NCBI GenBank assembly: GCA_034178965.1
Contig: JAXFQM010000144.1
Location: 1-25,267, forward strand
Reading direction: 5' to 3'
DNA length: 25,267 nt
Source: Colimorpha sp034178965
GTDB taxonomy: Bacteria > Bacteroidota > Bacteroidia > Bacteroidales > P3
The position numbers and the translations under genes were made by a program. Position 1 is the stretch's first letter; every line of letters starts with the position of its first letter. The notes under the pieces were generated by a model. That model searched no databases. It was not told the DNA's origin and saw nothing but the letters and a program-made list of their open reading frames with translations. Of this stretch, positions 1-6,889 are shown piece by piece.

Positions 1-1396
1 TGGGTTTATGCACTGGGGCTACATACCCAGGCTGGAACACGTGGCGTTGCGTCCAAAGGAGTGTTAGGGCCAGCATCGCGCCCAGCACGTCGCAGACGGT
101 GCAGGCCACCCATATGCCAGTCAGCCCATCGCTGTGCCCCCAACGGATGAATAAGTTGGGAATAAGGAACATCATCGGGATTAGAAAGATGACTTGCCGC
201 GACAAACTTGTGGTGATGGCAATCCCTGGCTTGTCAATGCTTTGGAAGAACTGGCTATTGGTGATGGTGAGCGCGATGAGCGGCATCATCACGTTGAGGT
301 AGCGCATGGCGGGTATGCCCAACTCAATCATGTCTGTATCCGTGGTGAAGGCGCGCAGGATGAGGCGTGGCATTGTCAAGGCGAGCAGCATGCCCACGAT
401 GCCCACAAGGATGTTCACCTTCATTGTCAGCGTAAACACCTGCTTTAGGCGTTCGTTTTTTCCTGCGCCGTAGTTGTAGCCAGCAATGGGCTGCATGCCT
501 TGGCAGATGCCCAGCACCAACATCACCATGAATGCGCAATAAGTGTTTGTTACGCCGTAGGCACCCACCGCCAAGTCTCCACCATATTTGATAAGTTGGT
601 TGTTGAGCAGCGCCACCACAGCGCTGGCGGCCGTGTTCATGCTGAAAGGACTGATGCCGATGAGCAAAATGTTTCGCACAATATATAGTTTGGGTGTCCA
701 GGCGTGGCGGTGGAACCGTATGAACGACTTTCGGCTCATGAAGTGCCAAGCGGAAAACACCGTTGTTACAGCCATGCTTATGGTGGTGGCCCAAGCCGCG
801 CCGGCAATTTGCCAGTCCAAAATGCAGATGAAGAAGGCGTCGAGCACGATGTTCATGATGGCGCCCCCAGCCATAATCCACATGCTGCGGTGGGGGTAGC
901 CGCTGGCGCGCATCAGTCCGGTGAGGTTGAAGGTGATTGTCATGAGGAACATGCCCGGCAGCACTATCATGAGGTATTCCCGGGCATAGGCAATGGTTTG
1001 CTGGCTGGCGCCAAACAGGTCGAGTATCTTGTCCATGAACAAATATCCTGTGCTGATAAACAGTGCGCCGAAGAAGAAAGTGAGCAGCATACTATTGCCA
1101 ACAATTTTCTCCGCCCATTGCTTGTCTCCCCTTCCCAGTACAATGCTCAGGCGGCTTGATGCCCCTACTCCCACCAACGACCCAAGGGCGTGGATGATGT
1201 TCATGATGGGCATCGTAATAGCCAATCCCGCAATGGCCAGCGCGCCGACATACTGTCCCAGGAATATGCGGTCCACAATGTTGTATATGCTTGCTATAAC
1301 TTGGCTTACCATGGCTGGCAGCGCGTATGTCCACAGCAATTGACCCATTCGGCCCGAGCCCAGTTCAGCAGTTCGGTTCAATACTTGTTCTTGCAT
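1..1396 (-). CDS. MATE family efflux transporter (3' end beyond window)
   Basis: Reading the minus strand from an ATG at 1396 gives an open frame of 465 codons with no stop before the left edge. The product starts MQEQVLNRTAELGSGRMGQL and continues into LPAMVSQVIASIYNIVDRIF, the first helix and loop typical of MATE transporters. Alternating hydrophobic stretches continue to the edge, including GISPFSMNTAASAVVALLNN. MATE pumps have about 12 membrane helices and export cationic drugs or toxic metabolites using a sodium or proton gradient. The family is usually about 440-460 residues, so only a short C-terminal tail should be missing. The start codon lies inside the end of the upstream M20 gene, with a 19-base overlap, so translation is probably coupled. 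The substrate cannot be read from the sequence. Confidence 0.9.
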   Translation of the reverse strand, partial: MQEQVLNRTAELGSGRMGQLLWTYALPAMVSQVIASIYNIVDRIFLGQYVGALAIAGLAITMPIMNIIHALGSLVGVGASSRLSIVLGRGDKQWAEKIVGNSMLLTFFFGALFISTGYLFMDKILDLFGASQQTIAYAREYLMIVLPGMFLMTITFNLTGLMRASGYPHRSMWIMAGGAIMNIVLDAFFICILDWQIAGAAWATTISMAVTTVFSAWHFMSRKSFIRFHRHAWTPKLYIVRNILLIGISPFSMNTAASAVVALLNNQLIKYGGDLAVGAYGVTNTYCAFMVMLVLGICQGMQPIAGYNYGAGKNERLKQVFTLTMKVNILVGIVGMLLALTMPRLILRAFTTDTDMIELGIPAMRYLNVMMPLIALTITNSQFFQSIDKPGIAITTSLSRQVIFLIPMMFLIPNLFIRWGHSDGLTGIWVACTVCDVLGAMLALTLLWTQRHVFQPGYVAPVHKP

Positions 1397-2589
1397 TGCG
1401 TGATTTTGTTTTCCAAAGCTTTCATGGCGTTGTATGCCACAAGGCCGCTGGCGAGTTCAATGCTGCGTTCGTCCACGATGAGTGTAGGGCGATGCAGATT
1501 GCTGAAAGGAGTTCCAGGGATGTGTATACCCACGCGGAAGTAACAGGCAGGGATTTTTTGCGCAAAAAAGGCGAAATCCTCACTTGTCATGCGCATGTCC
1601 AGCCATTGCACCTTGTCGGTGCCAAGATAGTCCGACGCGTTGTCGTGCACTTGCTGCGTGCAGTCGTCGTCGTTCACAACATAAGGGTAGCCCTTGTCGA
1701 TGAACAGTTTGCATTCCCCACCCATGGCTTCCGCCACGCCTTTGCTTATTTTCGCAATCTTTTCGTGAGCCTCCAGGCGCCATTTCTCGTCAAAAGTGCG
1801 AATGATGCCTTCCATCTTCACTTCATCGGGGATAATGTTTGTACGTCCGTTGCCGATAAATTTTCCAAAACTCAAGGTGGTGGGCATTAATGGGTTTGCG
1901 TTGCGGCTCACAATTTGTTGAAGGGCCACGACGATGTGGCTGGCTATTAGTATAGGATCCACGCTCAAGTGTGGTGTCGCCCCATGTCCGCCGCTGCCCT
2001 TCACGGTCCAGTATAGTTCATCCGTTGAGGCCATGTATTTGCCTTTGCGCATACCCACATAGCCATAATCCATCTCGGGCAGGCAGTGGAAGCCATATAT
2101 CTCGTTGGGCGTCACCTCGTCGAAGAGACCATCGTCCATCATCATGCGTGCTCCTCCGGGATACTTTTCCTCGCTGGGTTCAAAGATGAACATGATGGAA
2201 CCGTTCATTTCTTCTTTCAGTGTGCACAGTATCTTGGCTGCTCCCAGCAGGCTACTGGTGTGCATGTCGTGTCCGCAGGCGTGCATCACGCCGGGGTTTT
2301 TGCTGGCGTAGGGTAGCCCTGTTTCCTCTTGCAGGGGCAGTGCGTCGTAGTCCGCCCTCAAGGCTACGCAGTATCCGCTGGGGTCCTTCCCTCCGCGCAG
2401 AATGGCGCGAATGCCAGTGCCGCCTATGCCCGTGGTGGGGTCTAATCCAAAGCTGCGCAGTTTTTCGGACACGTATTCCATCGTGCCAAACTCCTCTTGG
2501 CTCAGTTCGGGATGAGCGTGCAGCCAACGTCGAAACTCGATGATTTCTGGCGCATTTTGGCGTGCCAACTGTTTTATTTTATCTATCAT
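1378..2589 (-). CDS. M20 family metallo-amidohydrolase (N-acyl-amino-acid / hippurate hydrolase type)
   Basis: The 403-residue product matches the M20 amidohydrolase (IAA/hippurate hydrolase) layout. WLHAHPELS lies near residue 22 and LRADYDALPL near 78. The metal-binding HACGHDMH is at 103-110 (Cys105, His107). FEPSEE at 136-141 supplies the catalytic and metal-binding glutamates, GGHGATPH follows in the lid domain, and NLHRP near the C-terminus gives the last metal ligand. Enzymes of this group cleave N-acyl groups or amide bonds from amino acids in the cytoplasm. There is no signal peptide. The length is normal and all expected metal ligands are visible. The gene is the first of a two-gene unit with the overlapping MATE pump, and a Bacteroidetes -7 box lies upstream at 2656-2663. 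The exact substrate is unknown. Confidence 0.93.
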   Translation of the reverse strand: MIDKIKQLARQNAPEIIEFRRWLHAHPELSQEEFGTMEYVSEKLRSFGLDPTTGIGGTGIRAILRGGKDPSGYCVALRADYDALPLQEETGLPYASKNPGVMHACGHDMHTSSLLGAAKILCTLKEEMNGSIMFIFEPSEEKYPGGARMMMDDGLFDEVTPNEIYGFHCLPEMDYGYVGMRKGKYMASTDELYWTVKGSGGHGATPHLSVDPILIASHIVVALQQIVSRNANPLMPTTLSFGKFIGNGRTNIIPDEVKMEGIIRTFDEKWRLEAHEKIAKISKGVAEAMGGECKLFIDKGYPYVVNDDDCTQQVHDNASDYLGTDKVQWLDMRMTSEDFAFFAQKIPACYFRVGIHIPGTPFSNLHRPTLIVDERSIELASGLVAYNAMKALENKITQCKNKY

Positions 2590-2655
2590 ATCTTTTTCTT
2601 TAATAAGAAATTGAAAGCGACTTTCCTGCTCGGGAAGGCCCGTTTTTTACGACCG

Positions 2656-2663
2656 CAAAGTTA
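2656..2663 (-). promoter_or_regulatory. Bacteroidetes -7 box upstream of the M20/MATE unit
   Basis: On the minus strand this reads TAACTTTG, an exact match to the Bacteroidetes -7 consensus TAnnTTTG, 66 bases before the M20 start codon. No clear -33 TTTG is visible at the expected distance. It sits in the 122-base gap below the endonuclease gene, next to a poly-A/T run. Confidence 0.55.
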
Positions 2664-2711
2664 CAAAAAAAAAACTTCTTGGCTATTTCTTTTTAAGGAG
2701 TGCAACTGTTC

Positions 2712-3518
2712 CTATTTCCAATCGTTCCAATCGAATGTTGCTTCCGCGCGTGCCTCCTGTTTGTCGGGCAGGGAGGGGAAAAGGTCGCGCTGAAGCAGGC
2801 TTTCCAGGCTGTCTACTGCGATGGCGCAGGCTTGTGCATCTTGCTTTTCTGGCACGTTCCTCATTACGAACGCCACGGTACGGTATTCATCCCCATCGGG
2901 CACCAGCAACGCTTTGAAGAAAGCGTCTGGCACGGCCACACCCCCTTTGCCTATGGTTTTGGGGCTTTTGCTGGAGTAGATGGGGCCAGAAACCACATAC
3001 ACGATGCCATAGCGGCTTGCCATGCGCCGGGTTTTTTGCTCCAATTTGTTCCAACAGCCTGTGTTCAGTTGGTGGTTTTGCGGGCACACGTTGGTGAAGT
3101 AAAAGGTTTCGTAGTAGGCCTGCTTGTCCCATTTCATGTCGGCGCGCGGGACCAAGTGCCCTTTGTCGTAGCCGCTTCCGCTGTAGTCTTCACGCGAGGC
3201 CTGCCTGCCTTTCACCTTTGGGTCTTGGCTAAAAGGGTAATTGGCTTTGAAGGAGCCTTGCACTTTGTTGTCGGTCAGGCAATAGGCTACCCAATTAGGC
3301 GTGAGGGTTTGGTGATTGTAGCTCGACACGTGTCCTGTGTAGGTGCACAAGTCTTCATCTGCGCCATGGGCGGGGATCTCCAGTTCCTGCAATGTCGCCC
3401 GTGCGAAGTGTTTTCCAAAGGTTGCAGAAGTGGCACTGCCCTTGTTTTCCAAGTGGAAGCAGGCCAAGCATGTCACGCTTGCAAGTAGCAGGGACATTTT
3501 TTTCGCAAGTTTATTCAT
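2712..3518 (-). CDS. Secreted DNA/RNA non-specific endonuclease (NUC family)
   Basis: With the start at 3518 the product has 268 residues and begins MNKLAKKMSLLLASVTCLAC, a signal peptide. An in-frame ATG 57 bases upstream would add 19 hydrophilic residues in front of it, so the inner start is preferred. The ββα-Me nuclease motif is DKGHLVPRADM at 118-128, with His121 as the expected general base. The metal-binding asparagine region FTNVCPQNHQLNTGCW lies at 141-156. The family cleaves DNA and RNA without sequence specificity, using one divalent metal ion. Export implies nutrient scavenging, extracellular DNA breakdown or defence. The usual arginine of DRGH is lysine here. TCLAC could be read as a weak lipobox, so periplasmic versus lipid-anchored location is open. 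Confidence 0.9.
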   Translation of the reverse strand: MNKLAKKMSLLLASVTCLACFHLENKGSATSATFGKHFARATLQELEIPAHGADEDLCTYTGHVSSYNHQTLTPNWVAYCLTDNKVQGSFKANYPFSQDPKVKGRQASREDYSGSGYDKGHLVPRADMKWDKQAYYETFYFTNVCPQNHQLNTGCWNKLEQKTRRMASRYGIVYVVSGPIYSSKSPKTIGKGGVAVPDAFFKALLVPDGDEYRTVAFVMRNVPEKQDAQACAIAVDSLESLLQRDLFPSLPDKQEARAEATFDWNDWK

Positions 3519-3873
3519 GTCAGACAGGTTCTGTTTATTGCTCCCCAACGCTTTTTGGACCTTGCTTTGCGACATTGACGTGAATTAGGCGGGAGTGCGG
3601 TTGTGGGCAGTGCAACCGTTGGACAAATAGCAAGGAAAAGAAAAGCAGTGGCGTTCAAAAGCTAATGTTGGTCAAAGTCTTCTCCCCAAGTTCGACTATC
3701 GGCATCGAACTTGCCCCGCGACGAAACTATAGTGATTAGTTAGTATTATTTAAGATGAGTAGTTTATTTTAAAAATGTGTTGTATTACGCGTATAAATAC
3801 GTATATAACGCGAAAAGTTGGGTTTTATTGTACGTATGCAAAATATTAAGGCTTTTTCCCCGTTATGTAAAAT
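3519..3873. other. Intergenic region between the divergent endonuclease and Nudix genes
   Basis: These 355 bases hold no convincing gene. The part nearest the endonuclease has normal base composition, while 3725-3873 is very A/T-rich. Two inverted repeats are visible: a 9-bp perfect one at 3687-3713 and a shorter CGGTTG/CAACCG pair near 3599-3619. TACGTATG at 3831-3838 is one base away from TAnnTTTG and might be the Nudix -7 box. The divergent gene order implies that both promoters lie here, but neither is clear. Confidence 0.5.
3687..3713. repeat. Perfect 9-bp inverted repeat
   Basis: CAAGTTCGA (3687-3695) and TCGAACTTG (3705-3713) are exact inverse complements around a 9-base loop. No T-run follows on either strand, so a terminator is unlikely. 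Its position about 170 bases upstream of the endonuclease start and 160 upstream of the Nudix start fits an operator or a structured leader. The repeat is certain; the role is not. Confidence 0.5.
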
Positions 3874-4434
3874 ATGGAAAAAACTTCGGAGGGACACTTT
3901 TCGGCGATGGGCCTTGAAACGCGCCCCGCAACGACATTGGCAAATGCCAGGCAGGCATGCGAGATAAGGCAAACCACGTTGTGCTACATGGAGCGCGACG
4001 GGAAATACCTAATGCTTCATCGCGTGAAGAAAGTCAAAGATGCCAGTCGCGACAAGTGGATTGGCATAGGGGGCAAATGCGAGAAAGACGAGAGCCCCGA
4101 CGAATGCATGGTACGTGAGGTGGAGGAGGAAACGGGCCTTGCGGTGAAGAAGTGGCAGTACCGAGGTATCGTCACTTTCATCTCCGACGTGTGGCCGTGC
4201 GAGTACATGCACCTCTTTACTTGTCTCAACTGGAGCGGGACCTTGGTGTGCGACTGTCGCGAAGGTGACCTCCAATGGATAGGTAAAGAAGAGATCTTCA
4301 ATCTCGCCCTTTGGGAAGGCGATAAAATTTTTCTCCGTCTGCTGATGGACGAGCAGCAGCCGTTTTTTTCTCTCAAACTTGTGTATGAGGGTGATATGCT
4401 GGTGCAGGCAAAATTGGACGGACAGGAACTTTGA
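3874..4434 (+). CDS. Nudix hydrolase (MutT / 8-oxo-dGTPase-like)
   Basis: The 186-residue product has a complete Nudix box from Gly67 to Leu89, matching GX5EX7REUXEEXGU: G67, E73, R81-E82, E85-E86 and G88. The strand before it, TTLCYMERDGKYLMLHRVKK, and the phrase DKWIGIGGKCE are typical of MutT-like oxidised-nucleotide pyrophosphatases. These hydrolyse 8-oxo-dGTP or related nucleoside diphosphate derivatives in the cytoplasm. The first 30 or so residues precede the usual family start. Later ATGs at 3907 and 3949 would shorten this extension, so the start is uncertain. The gene converges on the 47-residue gene, and a terminator hairpin begins right after its stop codon. Confidence 0.88.
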   Translation: MEKTSEGHFSAMGLETRPATTLANARQACEIRQTTLCYMERDGKYLMLHRVKKVKDASRDKWIGIGGKCEKDESPDECMVREVEEETGLAVKKWQYRGIVTFISDVWPCEYMHLFTCLNWSGTLVCDCREGDLQWIGKEEIFNLALWEGDKIFLRLLMDEQQPFFSLKLVYEGDMLVQAKLDGQEL

Positions 4435-4435
4435 A

Positions 4436-4468
4436 AAAGCCTTCCACGTTCAAGGCGTGGAAGGCTTT
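4436..4468. terminator. Bidirectional intrinsic terminator between Nudix and 47-aa genes
   Basis: AAAGCCTTCCACG (4436-4448) pairs perfectly over 13 bp with CGTGGAAGGCTTT (4456-4468) around a 7-base loop. The stem starts two bases after the Nudix stop codon. The minus-strand transcript has a better T-run after the stem, because the plus strand has five A's at 4434-4438. It therefore serves the convergent 47-residue gene well and the Nudix gene moderately. Confidence 0.85.
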
Positions 4469-4493
4469 AACATGCTAAGCCGCGGAGGCGGGC

Positions 4494-4637
4494 TTACTTG
4501 GCATCGGGATTGTTGATGATAGCCTTGTGCACTGCGTTCCAACCAGCGGCGTTGAGACCCCAATTGCAGGTGCTGTTCTTGTTCACTTGCACGCGAATTT
4601 GGCGTCTTTTCACTTTTTTGTTAGCGTTAATACCCAT
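4494..4637 (-). CDS. 47-residue basic protein of unknown function
   Basis: An ATG at 4637 opens a frame ending in TAA at 4494. The product starts MGINANKKVKRRQIRVQVNK, goes on NSTCNWGLNAAGWNAVHKAI and ends INNPDAK. It has a lysine/arginine-rich N-terminal third, one cysteine (Cys24), two tryptophans and no membrane segment or signal peptide. The basic segment could bind nucleic acid, but I do not recognise the family. Three things support a real gene. A -7 box lies upstream at 4729-4736, a perfect hairpin lies in the leader, and a strong terminator lies 26 bases after the stop. It stands alone as its own transcription unit between DUF4301 and the Nudix gene. Confidence 0.7.
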   Translation of the reverse strand: MGINANKKVKRRQIRVQVNKNSTCNWGLNAAGWNAVHKAIINNPDAK

Positions 4638-4686
4638 GATTTTATTCTTAATTATTCTTAATTATTCGTGTTTAGCCTTCTCTTCC

Positions 4687-4714
4687 ACAGTGCACTACGG
4701 TTGTAGTGCACTGT
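4687..4714 (-). promoter_or_regulatory. Leader hairpin of the 47-aa gene
   Basis: ACAGTGCACTAC (4687-4698) and GTAGTGCACTGT (4703-4714) form a perfect 12-bp stem around a 4-base loop. It lies between the -7 box at 4729-4736 and the start codon at 4637, near the 5' end of the predicted leader. No T-run follows it on the minus strand, so it looks like a stabilising or regulatory stem, or a palindromic operator, rather than a terminator. Confidence 0.6.
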
Positions 4715-4728
4715 TTCAATAAGAAATG

Positions 4729-4736
4729 CAAAGGTA
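4729..4736 (-). promoter_or_regulatory. Bacteroidetes -7 box of the 47-aa gene
   Basis: The minus strand reads TACCTTTG, an exact fit to TAnnTTTG, giving a leader of about 85 bases before the start at 4637. A -33 TTTG is not clear in the poly-A/T tract upstream. Confidence 0.6.
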
Positions 4737-4835
4737 CGACTTTTTTCGTTCATGGTGAAAAAAAGTTCGTTTTTTTGCAAAAAATAGTGTGTTGCCCCGC
4801 TCTTTTTCTAATGCTTCGAGGAGCGTGGCGTTACG

Positions 4836-6386
4836 TCAACTCTCAAGATGTTCCTTTCGCAGCAGGTCGTTCACCGTCTTCACAGGGTTGAACGTTGCGA
4901 GCGGCACTTCCACAAACAAGGTAATCCATCTTGCCATGCTGCCGTTCCACAACCCAGGCAGTTCTTGGCTTTTCAACGTCGTGGCGCCCTTGCTTTTCTT
5001 GCTGATGAAGCCTGTTGTGGGGTCTACGTAGGTGCGCAGGTTAAAACGGCGCCCTCTGTAGTTCTTGGTTGCACACACAAGGTCCACGGGGTTGAAGTGT
5101 GTGCTGCTGGCGAGGATGGCCTCTTGTTCGGGTCGTTTGCGGTTTATCTGCGCCGTTTCCACGATTTGCAGGGAGCGGAAGCCCTGGCTGTCGCGCACGA
5201 AGAAAGGACCTCCGCCAGGTTCGCCTTGGTTGCGCACCATGCCGCATACGCGCATAGGGCGGTTAAGCAGGTTCTTTAGCATGCGGCTCTTTTCTTTTGT
5301 TGTTTTGGTGGCAAAAACATCGGGCAGCGTGATGTTCAGGCGGTTGATTGCAAAGTTGGCCACTTCTGCCACCTGCTTCTCGTCGGCGTTCTTGTCCAGC
5401 AGACTCAAGTAGTTGAAAGTTTGCTCTTGCAATTCCAGCAGCATGCCGGCCAAGGCTTTCTTGTATACGACGGTGGTGTGTTTCATCCAATCAGGCACCA
5501 CGTTATCCACGTTCTTCACGAAGACAAGGTCGGCTTTCAAGTCGTTGAGGTTCTCTATAAGAGCGCCGTGTCCGCCGGGCCGAAACACCAGTCGTCCCTT
5601 TTCGTCGCGCAAGGGAGTGTTGTATTCGTCCACGGCAATTATGTCGGTGTAATGTCGCTGTTCCGATAGCGTTATGTTGAGTTTTACGTTAAAGGTGCTC
5701 TCATAGTATCGCTTCACCTCCATTATTTTCTTCCAGAACAGTTTGTGGTGCTCGGGCGACACGGTGAAGTGCAAGTTCACCGTGTCGTTGTCGCATTGGG
5801 CATATTCGATTCCCTCCACGATGTGTTCTTCCAGCGCGGTGCGTGACGCGTTGCCGTAGCGGTGGAATTTCAGCAAGGCTTTTGGCAGGCTCCCGTAGCC
5901 CATGTATTGTTCCATCAGCAGGATGTTGATAATGGTGGCAAAGTCGGCACGGTCCATACTGTCTCCAAAGTCCAGCCCTGCCTTCTCCATGGTGTGCGTC
6001 AAATCTTCGAAAAAGGCGAAGGAACGAATATGTTCGATAAATTCCTTTACTTCGGGGAAGTCCTTTTCTACGCTATAGTCCATGCCAAAATATTTCGACG
6101 AGAATTCGTAGAGGGCCTTGAACATGCGCGTTGCGGCTCCCGACGCGGGCACGAACTTTTGTATGCGCTTTCCTTTGGCCAGCCGCTTGTATGAGTTGGT
6201 GAAATGCGTTATCTCGTGATCTTGCAACTTCAAGATGCCACCGTTGGCCACGGTGGCCGCCTCCAGTAGTTCCATTTTGGGGAAGCCGCTATGGAAGTTC
6301 TCTATTTGACGTTGAACCTGTTCGGGTGAAACACCCAACGCGGCGATCTGTTTTAGGTCGTCGCTGGTGAAGTTGTTATTTTTCAT
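4836..6386 (-). CDS. DUF4301 family protein, probable nucleotidyltransferase-like fold
   Basis: The 516-residue cytoplasmic product is recognisable as a full-length DUF4301 protein, a family common in Bacteroidetes with no assigned function that I know of. Motifs in order are VPASGAATRM at 79-88, PKALLKFHRYG at 168-178, RPGGHGALIENL at 269-280, FVKNVDNVV at 289-297, and GMVRNQGEPGGGPFFV in the C-terminal third. The first four resemble, in the same order, the nucleotide loop, lysine motif, PGGxG motif and VDN motif of UDP-sugar pyrophosphorylases. I infer a GT-A-like nucleotidyl- or sugar-nucleotide-binding fold; this is not proven. It follows the small lipoprotein with an 8-base gap, so the two form one transcription unit. 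Confidence 0.9.
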   Translation of the reverse strand: MKNNNFTSDDLKQIAALGVSPEQVQRQIENFHSGFPKMELLEAATVANGGILKLQDHEITHFTNSYKRLAKGKRIQKFVPASGAATRMFKALYEFSSKYFGMDYSVEKDFPEVKEFIEHIRSFAFFEDLTHTMEKAGLDFGDSMDRADFATIINILLMEQYMGYGSLPKALLKFHRYGNASRTALEEHIVEGIEYAQCDNDTVNLHFTVSPEHHKLFWKKIMEVKRYYESTFNVKLNITLSEQRHYTDIIAVDEYNTPLRDEKGRLVFRPGGHGALIENLNDLKADLVFVKNVDNVVPDWMKHTTVVYKKALAGMLLELQEQTFNYLSLLDKNADEKQVAEVANFAINRLNITLPDVFATKTTKEKSRMLKNLLNRPMRVCGMVRNQGEPGGGPFFVRDSQGFRSLQIVETAQINRKRPEQEAILASSTHFNPVDLVCATKNYRGRRFNLRTYVDPTTGFISKKSKGATTLKSQELPGLWNGSMARWITLFVEVPLATFNPVKTVNDLLRKEHLES

Positions 6387-6394
6387 GTAATTAT

Positions 6395-6811
6395 TTATTG
6401 ACGTTGGCGGGGAAGGCGCAAGGTGTCTTTCTCCAGGATTACGATGGTGAGTACGGTGTCCCCCTCTTTTAGGCGCACAGTGTTGTTTCCTTTCCGGTAG
6501 ACATCGTAGTTGGTGGCGGGGTAGGTGGAGTCTGCGACGGTCAACTTTACGGCCACGTTGAAGATGGCTGGTGCACTGAACATGGTTTCAAACAGACCCA
6601 ACTGGTTGGTGTATCCTTCGGCCTTCACCATGCTGCTGTCGCTGTCGATCTTCACCCATGCGTTGTTCACGGGGAAGGTGTCGTTTTGCACGAGGTCAAC
6701 CACCCTCACTTGAACATAGCAGTTTGTATCCTTGTCGCAGGCGTTAAAAAACAAGGCTGCTGCGCCGCTCATAAGGGCGAAGGCCGCCATGAAGAGAAAC
6801 TTTTTTTTCAT
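6395..6811 (-). CDS. Small lipoprotein with Ig-like / regulatory-like β-domain
   Basis: The 138-residue product begins with a lipoprotein signal, MKKKFLFMAAFALM, and a lipobox FNAC with the lipidated cysteine at residue 25, followed by DKD. The mature part reads as a short β-sandwich (VQVRVVDLVQNDTFPVNNAW, GYTNQLGLFETMF, FNVAVKLTV, TVLTIVILEKDTL). This resembles carboxypeptidase-regulatory-like or Ig-like domains that carry small add-on functions at the outer membrane. Acidic residues right after the cysteine may favour surface export in Bacteroidetes, but the match is partial. It is the first gene of the unit with DUF4301 and is divergent from the cyclophilin gene. No specific function can be assigned. 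Confidence 0.82.
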   Translation of the reverse strand: MKKKFLFMAAFALMSGAAALFFNACDKDTNCYVQVRVVDLVQNDTFPVNNAWVKIDSDSSMVKAEGYTNQLGLFETMFSAPAIFNVAVKLTVADSTYPATNYDVYRKGNNTVRLKEGDTVLTIVILEKDTLRLPRQRQ

Positions 6812-6840
6812 TTTTTTATCGCTATTACAAATATTTTCAC

Positions 6841-6848
6841 TACTTTTG
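6841..6848 (+). promoter_or_regulatory. -7 box of the cyclophilin-pheS-folB unit
   Basis: TACTTTTG matches TAnnTTTG exactly and lies 42 bases before the ATG at 6890. It falls inside the first of two TTTTGCAAA copies (6844-6852 and 6862-6870). The -33 region is a T-rich tract without a clear TTTG. Confidence 0.6.
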
Positions 6849-6866
6849 CAAATCGAATTGATTTTG

Positions 6867-6874
6867 CAAAGATA
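6867..6874 (-). promoter_or_regulatory. -7 box of the lipoprotein-DUF4301 unit
   Basis: The minus strand reads TATCTTTG, an exact TAnnTTTG match, 55 bases before the lipoprotein start at 6811. It partly overlaps the second TTTTGCAAA copy, so the two divergent promoters are interleaved within about 35 bases. Confidence 0.55.
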
Positions 6875-6889
6875 CTAAAAATAATTGAT

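Noticed and set aside
324..881. 185-codon minus-strand frame in the MATE region
   Set aside because: It is in a different frame from the transporter, is very His/Arg-rich, and lacks the membrane helices that the correct frame shows without interruption.
2700..3488. 262-codon plus-strand frame opposite the endonuclease
   Set aside because: The minus strand carries the nuclease motifs and signal peptide, and the plus-strand product matches nothing.
4687..4714. Intrinsic terminator on the minus strand
   Set aside because: No T-run follows the stem in that direction, and a gene with a good -7 box reads through it.
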